Shown in pieces: positions 12,370 to 22,702 of a stretch of 64,000 nucleotides of DNA (the stretch's first letter is position 1; each line of letters begins with the position of its first letter). The translations under genes and the position numbers were made by a program. Below the pieces are notes generated by a model, which was given only the letters and a program-made list of their open reading frames with translations, was not told where the DNA came from and did not search any database. Origin of the DNA: Rhizophlyctis rosea (taxonomy: Eukaryota > Chytridiomycota > Chytridiomycetes > Rhizophlyctidales > Rhizophlyctidaceae); contig JADGJC010000082.1 in the NCBI GenBank assembly GCA_027596075.1, forward strand, positions 62,001 through 126,000. The letters are read 5' to 3'.

Positions 12370-13533
12370 ATGTTGACCCGTCTCCTATCCATCGTCGGCG
12401 CCCTCGCCGTCGCGCTCCCCAGCGCCTCAGCCCACTACACCATGGCTTACTTCAACGACCAAGACACCTGCCTCCGGCCCATAATCCAATACAGCAATGC
12501 CCCCGTCGATTACGCCAACATCGAATCGGACCAAATCATTTGCGGTCCCAACCCGTCCCAATCCCTGCTTTACGCCAAACCTCCCTGTGCGATCCGCGCG
12601 GGCGACCCGATGAAGTTCTACTGGGACAACAATGTCGGCCATCCTGGTCCCAGTACGGTGTACATTTCGCGCCAGACGGAGAACCCGCATCAGTGGTCGA
12701 AGATTTGGCAGGATATGGATGGGACTGGGGGCATTTTCCATAATTCGCGGATGGTGAATGGGCAGAACTTTACGGTTACGTTGCCGAAGGATTTGGCGGA
12801 TGGGAGGTGGGTTTTGAGGGTTGATCATGTTGGGTTGCATGTTGCTGGTGTCCCTGGTGGTGCTCAATTTTATATTCGTAAGTATTGAAGTGTATGGAGA
12901 CACGACTGGTGCTCGCTGCATTTGACTGATGATCTGCGATATGATTTAGGTTGCATTGACATCGAAATTTCTGGTGGTGGTGGAAAGTACCCTAGTCCCG
13001 TAACGACCCTTCCAGGCGCTTGGAAGCAAGACACACCCGGTGTGCTTTGGCAGCAATGGTAAGTTTCCATAGAGAATGTCGGACAATATAACACAACAAT
13101 GATCAACATCCGCAACTCATGCACATATCTTCATAGGACCGGCAACCCCAACCCCTACCCAGCTTTCGGACCGCCGGTCGCTTCGTATGTCTCCTCTCAA
13201 TCTGCTGTCACCACATGGAAGCTTGGAGATGGCAGTGGTGGTTCTGCTTCCACCACCCGCACTACCGCTGCTGCCACGACTACGACGACTGTTGCCACCA
13301 CCTCGACCACTAGTGTCCGTACCACTACCACCACTGTTCCTCGCACCACCACCACAAGCGTCCGCAGCACTACTACCACCACACGGCCAAGCACAACCAC
13401 TGCCGCCGGCGGCAACAACAACTGTGCGTCGAAATATGGTCAATGTGGCGGTCAGGGCTTCACCGGTCCTACTTGTTGCCAGGCTGGTTCCACGTGCCAG
13501 GTGTCCAACCCTTACTATTCTCAGTGCATCTAA
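12370..13533 (+). CDS. AA9-type lytic polysaccharide monooxygenase with CBM1
   Basis: Exons 12370-12877, 12950-13058 and 13137-13533 give 337 aa. A 21-residue signal peptide ending PSASA is followed by the mature N-terminal His (HYTMAYF), which with the His of GHPGPSTVY would form the copper histidine brace. The block [17 protein letters not shown] carries the family's HxxG and QxY features, the Tyr being the axial ligand. A threonine-rich linker of about 80 residues leads to a C-terminal CBM1 with [15 protein letters not shown] and the usual C-x(4-5)-C spacing, a cellulose-binding module. The enzyme should be secreted and cleave crystalline cellulose oxidatively. The start of the mature protein departs from the common HG[FYH]V pattern, so it is a divergent member. 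Both introns are in the catalytic domain. Confidence 0.88.
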
Positions 13534-14309
13534 TCACTGTTAAGCAATCAGACTAGTTGACGAGGGCTGTGCCTTCCAGAGGGGAGGGGGATCATGCAGA
13601 GGTCCGCTTATGAATAGTGATAGAACTGGCAATGCTCAAACAGAGATATGCATATTCGTCTCGATATTTCTATCAACGTCTCACATCCAATTGCGGATGG
13701 TTTCCTAGTGAAAGCGCCCTGAGCAAAATGAGACTTTTAGGTGATGTTTTTCTAAGACACAACTCGGATAGTCATACCCTAGCTGCGTCCAAAGCTTTTG
13801 AAGGATTCGACTTCGTTGATGATATTTTCTCGTTCATTAGTTTGCAGCCCAGTGGGTAGGGACACTGCGGATTAGCGGGCAAGTCGTTGAAGCGAAGGTC
13901 GTGCTCCCAAAAGCACACGGCTCCATGATAGCCCGGATACATGACCCCGCAGCTATTGCAAAAATGTATGTAGGGTAGGGCAGGCAGGCGAGCGCTTGTG
14001 ACTTCAGCATCACAATTCGCCTGTGAGCTGGGGAGTTGGATGCACGCAGGCGTGAGGGCTGAGCCGCTGGTCGTACAGCACGGAGACCTCCGGTCCCTGA
14101 TGAACCAACATCTTGGGCCTGTGACATGTCGACGTCATGGAAATTGACCAGGTTTGTGGGTATCATGCATCTCTGCAGCCCGTAACACCTCATGTGGAAA
14201 CACCAGACATAGTCTCATGAAGGAGTTCAAATCGTTCCTGAACGCAATCATCCTCATAAAAGAGGGGCCGAAATGACGATTGTCTTTCATCTCATTGCCA
14301 ATTTCCATA
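13534..14309. other. Intergenic, no gene recognised
   Basis: No supported coding exon. It contains the AA9 3' region and the upstream region of the membrane-protein gene. Confidence 0.5.
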
Positions 14310-15529
14310 ATGGCCGACTCATTGAGGCCAAGCAAAGACGAGCACCACGTCCTAGTTCCCGTCACATTGACTGATGAAATATCGGACAACACAAGCTCTT
14401 TTGCGGACTTCCACCCCACAAAGCGTTACAGCCCATCCGTCTTGTATCCCTTAACAACCATCATCGGCCTCACTTGCATAGCAGCAATCATCTACACGGG
14501 GTACAGTTTCAAGTTTGCGTATTATGTGCCGTACGATGACCCTAAGGCGCATGACGGTAAGTAAATAGCTCGGCAAATCAAGCGCCCTTCATGTAACTGA
14601 TCTGCCGTGCAGGAGCCGATGGGATTTTAGTAAACGGATGGGGTGTGATAGCAATGCCCTTGCTGATCGCAGCTTTCTTTGTCCTGTCCTTACCGTACTA
14701 TAATATCATGTTCAGGCGTCGGGGTAGACGTTTAGGAATTCGGGCCACAACTCCGCCTCGGTGGAGTCCTCCATCATTGCCCGGAAAAGAACCCCGATAC
14801 CCACGTTATCCCGATGACAAAGAATGTCACTGGATGCGCGTTGAGGATCCTAAAGAATTTGTGAAGCTTTTGAGGGAGAGGGTCGTGACGTATCAAATGG
14901 TTGGGTCGGTATATGAAGATGATGATGGACTTTGCGAGCGTTTCACTCACGTGGAGACCTTGTGCGTTCTGCGGTATGAGGATGTGACGGATGAGGAGGA
15001 ATATACTGAGATTGAGAGAGTGTTGACAGAGGGAAAGTTCGGTGGTAAGTTTGCTCTGATGCACCCCTGGCAAAACAGTCATTGCCTCTGTCTGACATGA
15101 TTTTTTTTTCTCTTCGTCATCTTTCCACATCAATCAAACCATACGCGCTATGGCAACACAGTTCTGAGACTTACAGTCAAGACTTCCTGCACCCTTGAAT
15201 CAGACGTAATTCGCCAACATTTCGATGATCGGACGACCGAATTCGTCACCACATACCTGGACATGAAGCCCGAACTCAAGAATGGTCATGTAAATGAATA
15301 TAAGACACACGTCGAAGGCATCGGTACGATACAAAACCTTTCGCCCATGAGTGTGTCTCGCGTCCAGGTGAACACACTCTTCCTTTACCGCGGCGACACT
15401 AGACCTTGGTGGACTGGGCCGGCTTGGTGGAATACCGCGGCTTTATTGTATTTGGGCGGATTTTGGGAAATATGGATTGGATCTGGGTATGGAGTGCGAG
15501 AGATAGTCTTGAAACGGGCGCTGTGGTAG
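14310..15529 (+). CDS. TMEM151-like multi-pass membrane protein
   Basis: Exons 14310-14556, 14613-15044 and 15162-15529 give 348 aa. The ATG at 14310 has A at -3 and G at +4. Two hydrophobic segments sit near the N-terminus (about residues 45-68 and 90-112). A soluble middle part follows, and a last hydrophobic stretch follows DTRPWWTGPAWW near the C-terminus. The order of parts, and the resemblance of that C-terminal segment and of the block beginning FGVLRLTVKTSCTLES to animal TMEM151 proteins, suggest the same family. I judged this from remembered family features, so it is tentative. TMEM151 function is not established; localisation to internal or plasma membrane is inferred. Confidence 0.55.
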
Positions 15530-16102
15530 CGCCCTCTGTTGTAGTAGCAACCTCCGTCGGATGTTGCCAATATCTAATCATTGATTCTGTCCTGACCTTT
15601 TCAAATGGCATGACCGTGTGGTAGTTCTCTGGTATCCATGTTATTTCTTCATTTAAAGGATGTTGACTCTCCCACGCTCAAAACGGTAATAAGCACACTT
15701 TGCATTCAATTGGCGTTGCGCGGAATGAGCACTGAGTGTCACCACCACATACTCGACTTGTACTGCTTTTCAGCTCTCGGTGCTCAATCGTTTGCAGCAG
15801 TTGGCATTCACCGTCCGTGGCCCTTCTTCATTGACCTTTAGCAAATAGCACCACTGCTGAAAGAAGAGGGCTACCTGGCTACGCCTGCCGGTATGATGAA
15901 GAGATCTCGTCCACGAGTTCCACGGCGCAAAAAGTGGGCAGAAGGCGGCAAGCGGTGAGCAATTGAGGGCTGGGGCTCGGTTGGGTGCCAGGTTGGGTGC
16001 CACACCCACGATTCCGCTGTAATTTGGTGGAACGTCTCCAGTGAATTCCACAGTGATTGTCTGGTCTCCTGCACGCCAAAAACTTCACACCATCACGACC
16101 TT
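15530..16102. other. Intergenic, no gene recognised
   Basis: No coding or RNA feature seen. It contains the promoter of the PHD-finger gene. Confidence 0.5.
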
Positions 16103-17929
16103 ATGGCTGAAAGCCTCACTCTTCGCAACTACCTGCGCAACCCAGAGCACATTGCGCGCTGGGGTGCAACACCAGAGTCTCCTGGGCCAGGTTCAGATGA
16201 TCGTGGCGTTCTCTATGGGAAAGATGACTCCGATAACATTCTCTACTGTTTCTGTAATGATGTAAAGTAGTTCGAACCTTCCTGACGAAACTGTTGCGCT
16301 GCTCACATGGGACTTGCTAGGTTGCGTATGGTGACATGATCGAGTGTGACGTGCCGGAATGCTTCTACAAGAAGTTCCACCTCGAGTGCTTTGGGGTGGC
16401 CAGTACACCGAAAGTTGGTCGGTATCTGCAGGGTGAAGGAGGTCGTAGATGAAGCTTATCAGCTTGTTGCAAACAATCATCGCCAAACGGCTTGTTGGTG
16501 TATTCGGCCTTGCCTTTTTCAACTTTAAACAATCTTTTTGGGTACACACAGGCTTCTGGGTTTGTCCTGAATGCGAATGTTTGTCCCCACCTCGCAAATA
16601 TCGGGACCCGTTTGCTAATGCCCGTTTGCAACAATCCCAAAAGCCGACTGTTGACCCACCCCTATGGAGCGATGGGGATCCTTCCTTTAACCCACCGTTC
16701 ACCCAACCCCCGGGAACTTCATACCACCGCGTGAACGACGATTTAGAATATCGGCAGACTCTTGCAATCTACCTTCTCAACATTTACAAGCAGTACCCAG
16801 AGTTCAACCCACTGGGCACCTGTGAAGATTCGTCATGTATGGCTATGTCCGCCTTACCTGACGGATATACATTATTTGAACAAAAGCATCCACATCGCAA
16901 ATCTTTGTTGAGTGATCGCCACCTCTTTGGCCACCCCAGGTATTTCATGGTTAGCTCCATCAAAATTGCATGTGGACTGCTGAACCCTTATCTCCCTTTT
17001 CCTTCGGACAGTGGACTTGCATTCCGGTCCCCACATGACTTTAATCCTCACCTGTTGTGGATGGTCACTGACCTTACCCACGACTACACCAAATGTACAT
17101 GCAACTTGTGTCCGGCATATGCTGTGAAGTTGGACAGCATATCTACCAGGCAACAACCTCAGCAACGCATGGCAGATATTTTGCAGTATGTTACACAGGT
17201 TGGGGAGACGGGTTTGGCCATCAACGAGGATATGAGAAATTTTCTTGAAAGTGGTGGAAGTGGCCGCGATGAAAATGGGAGACATCTACCCCTTCCACAG
17301 GGCAGATGCCCGGAGGTAGCAGCTCCAACAACCCAGATAGCGGTAATGGTGGCGAGATGGAACAGGTGGTGGCTACTTCTTCCAAAGCTGCAGGAAAGAA
17401 GAAGGGAATCGCAGACAAGGACGCCTGACAAGGTGCGCAGCTCAGATCTCCCGTTGTTTCTACTGTTCTAGTCTTTTGTGTTTATGTTTACAGGTTCCAT
17501 CATCAAGATCAGGTCCGGGCTCACCTCACGTTCCTCGCAAAAAGCTCCGAATTACCAACACGCCGCCCAGTCCACACCCCCTCTTGGAAGCCCCTGAGCA
17601 ACAATCAGCCCTAGCCCCTCTAAAACGTGAATCTTCGGAATCAAAGTCAATTCTCACCGACACCCGCACCCTCTCGAACACAGCTGTTGGTATATCTCTC
17701 AACGCGCAGCGATAACACGTTACTCGGAGCGATCCTTGTCCATCCTTATCAAACAATCTTAGATACCGTAACTCAAATAATGGACGAAATTGATGACGTG
17801 CCGGAAGATTTTGCCGTGCATAGAGACAACGGGTTGGTGTCTGTGCCTTTGAACAAGAAGCAGGGACACCTCCGGCTGGCGGATCACCTCAGAGAGGGCG
17901 ATGCGATTGTAATTATTGAGAAGGTGTGA
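16103..17929 (+). CDS. PHD-finger protein with possible ubiquitin-like C-terminus
   Basis: Exon 1 is 16103-16261, exon 2 16321-16417, and exon 3 starts at 16552. The first two junctions build a PHD zinc finger: YCFCND, then YGDMIECD, FHLECFG and FWVCPECE, as in ING-type histone H3 tail readers. A middle region with a GHPRYF segment and a C-x-C-x2-C cluster (CTCNLC) is not recognised. The last part, after an intron ending near 17750, reads ILVHPYQTILD and ends GDAIVIIEKV, which resembles a ubiquitin-like fold. The exact structure between about 17230 and 17500 is uncertain: two frames both look coding (GGEMEQVVATSSKAAGKK in one), and a short intron of roughly 35-50 nt is needed to join them. 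It is likely nuclear and chromatin-associated. Confidence 0.65.
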
Positions 17930-18097
17930 TGTAAGTTTTGAAATATAGACGGAAAGGAACACAATGTGTGCATACTGGAGAAGAGGAATCGAAGCAAATT
18001 GAAGCTTTTCAAAATCAGAAAAGTGCATCGCGTATTGCCACATGCCCCAAACCAAGCCTGCAGCCCCAACGGGTCATGTGAGTTCAGAGTTACTCAA

Positions 18098-18487
18098 TTA
18101 CTTATACGTCAATGTACATCTCGCGCCCCCACCCTCATCCCCCGCCCCACCTCCTTCGGGCACACACACAGTCCCCTTCGGACATTCCCAAATAGGTCCC
18201 CAATGATATCCTTTGGCGCCGACGTGGTGGTTCTGATCGACATGAATACAAACGCACAACAGATCGGTAAGTTACGTGTCACCCCGGCTCAAATATTTTG
18301 CAAGCCAAATGTGTTAGAAGGACCATACCTTCATGCATTTTCGATATGTTGATGGTGAGACACACTTTAGGGAATTGGATTGTGACGCGGTGCAGGATGT
18401 TGACGATGCTTGATGGATGAAGATGGAAAGGAGGGCGATCAGGACAAGAGGTAGGAATAGCGACAGCTCACGATGTGATGGCTGCAT
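18098..18487 (-). CDS. Small secreted CBM19-like chitin-binding protein
   Basis: Two exons, 18487-18329 and 18232-18098, join in phase 0 and give 97 aa. A signal peptide (hydrophobic core FLPLVLIALLSIFIH) is followed by a cysteine pattern C-x(9)-C-x(8)-C, then WGPIWECPKGTVC and a final C after a Gly-rich turn. The pattern YxxC...W..C..GT.C matches the CBM19 chitin-binding module of yeast chitinase. There is no catalytic domain, so this is a lone binding module. It could coat or protect the cell's own chitin, or be a secreted effector-like protein. The family assignment rests on the cysteine spacing and the CPKGTVC motif. Confidence 0.65.
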
Positions 18488-18746
18488 TGTGTTGAGTTTT
18501 TGTGTCCCGTGCAAGAAAGTTGAAGCTGACAGTAAGAAGCGGCAGAATCAAAGACAGCCTGCTGAAGTGTTGGCCCCGTGGCACGTAGCGAGTGCTATCG
18601 GTAATCATCATCAGCCATCACTTTGTTTGTTTACTTGCACGTTCATGCGACGTTAGCCCCACCCACCAACACACCACCATACACCCACACCATGATTACA
18701 CTCCCGAAATGAACATCATACATTTATATATACAATCACACACAAC

Positions 18747-21441
18747 TCATAACCTAACAAACCCCCTCCCCTCCTCACCCCTCAACGCCCCCACCAAATC
18801 CCCAAAATCAGCCTCCCAAGCCCTCAACCCAACCAAATGCTCATCAACCTGCACATCCATAATAACCGGCTTCCCATCCCGCGTAAACTCCACACTGACT
18901 TCGTACACGGCCGCCCAGTCCTTTCCTTCTGCTGATGTACTTGCTAGGAGGGCTGAAAATGCGTCTGAATGTAAAGGGATGATGAGTATAGTGGAGTGGT
19001 TTGCATGAGGGTGGGTAATGCCTAACCTTTGATTCTTGCCCGAGTTTCGGTCAGCACGGCTTCCCAGTTTTGACCAGGTAGAGATGCGGCAATGTTCTTG
19101 ACGAACGTCGCCGTGTCTGGGGATAGCTTGCCTGATGAATCGAAGCGGGGAATCTGATTGTGAAACGTCCTATGTCAAGCTCGGTCCATTTGTGACTTCG
19201 CACCAGCAAGCTTTTGAACTCACCATATAATGCACCTCCCCATTCTCCAACTTTTGCACATCATACTCATCCCGCGCCAATCGCGTGATGAAATTTTGAT
19301 ACTGCAACCCGATGGCTCAGTCGTCATGCCTTTGTGTCTTCCCATCATTACCCACAAATACCATAACCTACCAAATGTACATCGGACTGCCCCTTCGAAG
19401 CCTTGACCAACACCGAAAAGTCCAGTGCAAATTTGCGGTTTCCATATAACAAAGGATTGTCTATGCCTGTACAACCAACATAATGTCGTCAGCACCTGTT
19501 GAAACATGCTAATCAACTTCACCCATCCGGAACTTACACCGCTGCACAACACCAGGCACACTCAAGTCCCTATGCCGCAACACAAACGCGATATTCGAAG
19601 ATACAACGGGTGGGGATTCAGGATCTGGTGAGACGGTCCAAAAGAGGGGCTTTTCGGTAGACTGATGCTAAAAGAAACTAGATGAGTCACGACTTATCTC
19701 AGAGGGAATGTTTTGTGATTTAATCAAGCAGTAGAGAGTGCATACCTGGAGATAATGTCCACAAATCACCGCCAAATCATTCGTAATGCTGAAAGTTTCC
19801 GTAAACCAAGGTAGCTCTCCGCCATATGTCGATCTTTTGATCCTTTGCATGAGCAGATACATCACGAGCACAACACTGAGAGCGGTTACGTGATACCTGA
19901 TGGTTTTTGAAATTTCGACCGCGGAAAGATGGAGAGGGTCACGTTCCCAAACAATAGATGCGTCATCTTGGCCTACTAATGCGACATTCGGCACGTCTTT
20001 GAGCTGGCTGACCACATTAGGAGCTAGATTGCACGTAAGTTTGAATGGAGCGGCGGTATCGGTAGGGGACACGGAAGGTGATAGGGTGATGGGTTGAGCA
20101 GTTGGTGCAGCAAGAACAGTTTTCTAGAATTACTCGAGACATCAGTTCATTGAATTCTTTCAGATTCTCCTATGACCACTTTCGTACCTTATAAGCCTCC
20201 TTCAGCTCTTCGACATCCTTGCTGAAGAATGCATTCAGATATGCAGAACGATCTAATCCTGATACCCCAGCAGGGACATAATCCCGCTTTGCCAAATCGC
20301 CTTGTGCCATATCTGTTAGTGGCCACATGACCGACAAGGGTACTGATGTTTCGGGTGTTATGTAGATGAAGGGAAGGACTGCGACATTTGGTGTGTCATC
20401 ATGTATCACAGACGATCCTACTTCCTGAAACGAATTGTGAGATTTTGTAAGGATGTTATAGGAAGAGATGTCTCGAACGTACATCCATCAAGTCTGCAAA
20501 GAGAATAGTCAGCTAACAGCTCCGCAGATCCGTTAATGGCTGCCCCATCATCGAGCGCACTTACACCAAACCGTTGTTTTCCTGACCTGCCCATCAGAGC
20601 CCTGCCATGCCGCCTCATATGTTTGGCTATACTTCCACAACTCGGTCATAACCGTATTGAGCCGATCCCCCATGGTGAAATGATGGTGTTTATGCTCCTT
20701 ATCAGTTGTGATCTGCCCAGCGATGGCTTCCTGAATTGCTGACATTGTATGTGAACTACCATCATCTTCCAACGTCAATTTCTGAGGGCAACACGGTTCA
20801 ATGTCTTTCGGTCTTGATTCATATGCTGTCTTTAGCTACTTACGTACCGCAATAGCGTCCACCATCTGGTAATCCGCCGATTCCAATGCCTCCCATGCCG
20901 CTACTCGAGAACTTCCAGTTTGATCCATGATGATATCGACCGTATCCTGCCATTCTTCAGGCACTTCTCCTGACGTCTCGTCCTCTTCCTCCTCAGTGGG
21001 CAGGACAATCAATTCCTACCGTAAATTTGCGGGTGAGACATGGTATCTCATTGCTTAATGATTCCCAGTACACACCTCTAGACGCTTTAACAAAGCTGGG
21101 TGCTCCCTCAAGGTCCCTTTTGCCTGCGGCGGAGTGAACGTCCAAGCGTGATCTACTACAAAGATATTACTCAGCGCCTTCAGACCACCTTCATGCTGCA
21201 GCTGCAGCGCATAGCGCCGGTATGGCACAGGAGAGTCTGTCAAGGCAAAGTACGATCCCGCGTCAAAGATTTCATTTTTGAGCTTTTCATGGAGCGGTTG
21301 CCTATTTTCCGAATTTGAGAACTGGTTGCTTTGCGGAGGTTGTCTATGTGATATGCTTGTTTACCATAGTGCTTTTGGCACTGCTGCCAGCTGTGGCCCG
21401 TTATTCTTGATGAACGCTTTAAACTGTTGTTCTGAAGTCAT
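18747..21441 (-). CDS. TTLL12-like protein with inserted UBA domain
   Basis: The gene has many exons. The ATG at 21441 begins MTSEQQFKAFIKNNGPQLAA. The N-terminal block (NEIFDAG, NIFVVDHAWTF, PALLKRL) matches TTLL12, as do VMTELWKYSQTY, a VGSSVIHDDTPNVAVLPF block and MWPLTDM further on. Between the first two sits an acidic stretch and a UBA/NAC-type helix bundle at 20850-21000 (VDIIMDQTGSSRVAAWEALE), absent from TTLL12 as I know it. The TTL-type ATP-grasp region follows. Where TTLs have an ATP-binding lysine (ICKPW in TTLL12), this protein has LFWTVSP. Near the C-terminus VIMDVQVDEH replaces the E-V-N metal-binding motif. It therefore looks like a pseudo-ligase that may bind ubiquitin and tubulin or histones. 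The stop is TGA at 18749-18747. Confidence 0.75.
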
Positions 21442-21902
21442 TGGAGGTGCGAACTGGGTGTGAACTTTTGAATTTCGTGGGAATGCGTTAATGGGAAGAT
21501 GCTATTTTTGTATTACAATATTGTGGGAAACACGCTGGACCGTTGGGACAAAGAGTAGGCCTAATAATCACGTGATATTGTATGTGTTCACGTAAGCTTT
21601 AATCAGCACTCCAATCCATCAACCAAACTCAGAAAACCAATCCCACAATGCACATGGACCAGTCTCTACTTTCTCTTCAACTTCTTTCTCTTTTTCGTCT
21701 TGCTCTCCTTCTCTTTTAACACTCAAGCATCGGCTAGAACAGTCGCAAATCCCGAACACACCCCACAACAAGTGAGCAACGTCCTTTCCTGCTATTCTCG
21801 CCTACACACATCACTATCTGCTTCCGACAGGTCGTGAGGGACCGTCAACAGGTATGACTTCCATCTTCAGGCAACACGTCCGCATTATGCTAACCATAGG
21901 GA
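21442..21902. other. Intergenic, possible 5' leader of the next small ORF
   Basis: No gene recognised. Splice-like signals (GTGAGC near 21770, CCGACAG near 21830, GTATGA near 21852, CCATAG near 21898) could be leader introns of the small ORF at 21903. Confidence 0.3.
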
Positions 21903-22185
21903 ATGGGCGACTTCATCGTCGCCTGTTCCCATGTCCCTTCATCCTTTTCTCTTTTCGTCTACTTCCCCTTCACTCTCTCCAAACCCGCCACAGGTTCGAA
22001 CGGGTCCAAGTATGCACATGTGTTCTCCGTTCATTGCACAACACTCCTTGTGGGTGGGGGCAGGTGGTGCTGCTTATGCCGCCATTATGTCTTTAACGGG
22101 ACCCCGGGATGTGGACTATAATCTACTGCGCGTCGTGGGTGCGCCCACGCAGGCGGGTAGTAGTCGACGACATTCCGGCAGTTAG
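21903..22185 (+). CDS. Candidate small spliced ORF, unknown function
   Basis: ATG 21903 opens 21903-21993, which joins 22064-22185 across a GT-AG intron ending GGGGGCAG. The result is 70 aa, starting MGDFIVACSH and ending SSRRHSGS. One moderately hydrophobic segment lies near residues 15-28. No family is recognised. Its 3' 100 nt overlaps an open frame on the other strand, so one of the two may be spurious. Confidence 0.35.
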
Positions 22186-22480
22186 AAGGAGGTGTGCATC
22201 CATCGATTGTATAGTACCCGTCTACGAACTTCGAGCCGCGGTCCGCGTGGCGAATCAAAATTTCAAAGCTGCCAGAACCGAGTTGGTTCCTGGAACAGCA
22301 ACCGTTGCCAGTGGCAACATTGGTATCCAAAAGGATACCCCAGTTTTTTAATGTCGCTATACCAGTCACAAGCCTGGGGTCTTCCGTCTCGGAAGGAAGT
22401 GCAGAGTGGAAACTGATATGAAATCCTTGGTCATTGCAATTTAGTGCGCCATATCTGACAGTTTGGTTTTTGTTGTAAGA
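22085..22480 (-). CDS. Orphan exon with coding character, unknown protein
   Basis: A minus-strand frame of 131 codons starts right after an acceptor-like GTGGGTAG and ends TAA at 22085. It has no ATG, so it must be a terminal exon, a relic or chance. The composition is protein-like: cysteines, many Gly/Asn and regular aromatic residues (HADRGSKFVDGYYTIDGC, TPPSNCRNVVDYY), suggestive of a secreted beta-rich domain. No upstream exon with start codon and compatible phase was found in the 220 nt before NOG2's 3' end. A very short first exon near 22600 fails on phase. Confidence 0.35.
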   Translation of the reverse strand, partial: SYNKNQTVRYGALNCNDQGFHISFHSALPSETEDPRLVTGIATLKNWGILLDTNVATGNGCCSRNQLGSGSFEILIRHADRGSKFVDGYYTIDGCTPPSNCRNVVDYYPPAWAHPRRAVDYSPHPGVPLKT

Positions 22481-22702
22481 CTACCCACTTGAATAGATAT
22501 GCCGGTATTGATATTGACAGTTCAATCACACTATCGGCAACCATGTTCAAGCGATGACGGCATGAACTTCGCCGTCACAATAATCATATTCAACATTTAC
22601 AAAGAGCTACGAGAGGAAACTACCACTCTTCTCTACATATGAAAACGCCAATCTACTCATGCTATTTACAAAACATCACCCGCTTCACCATACCCCTCAC
22701 CT

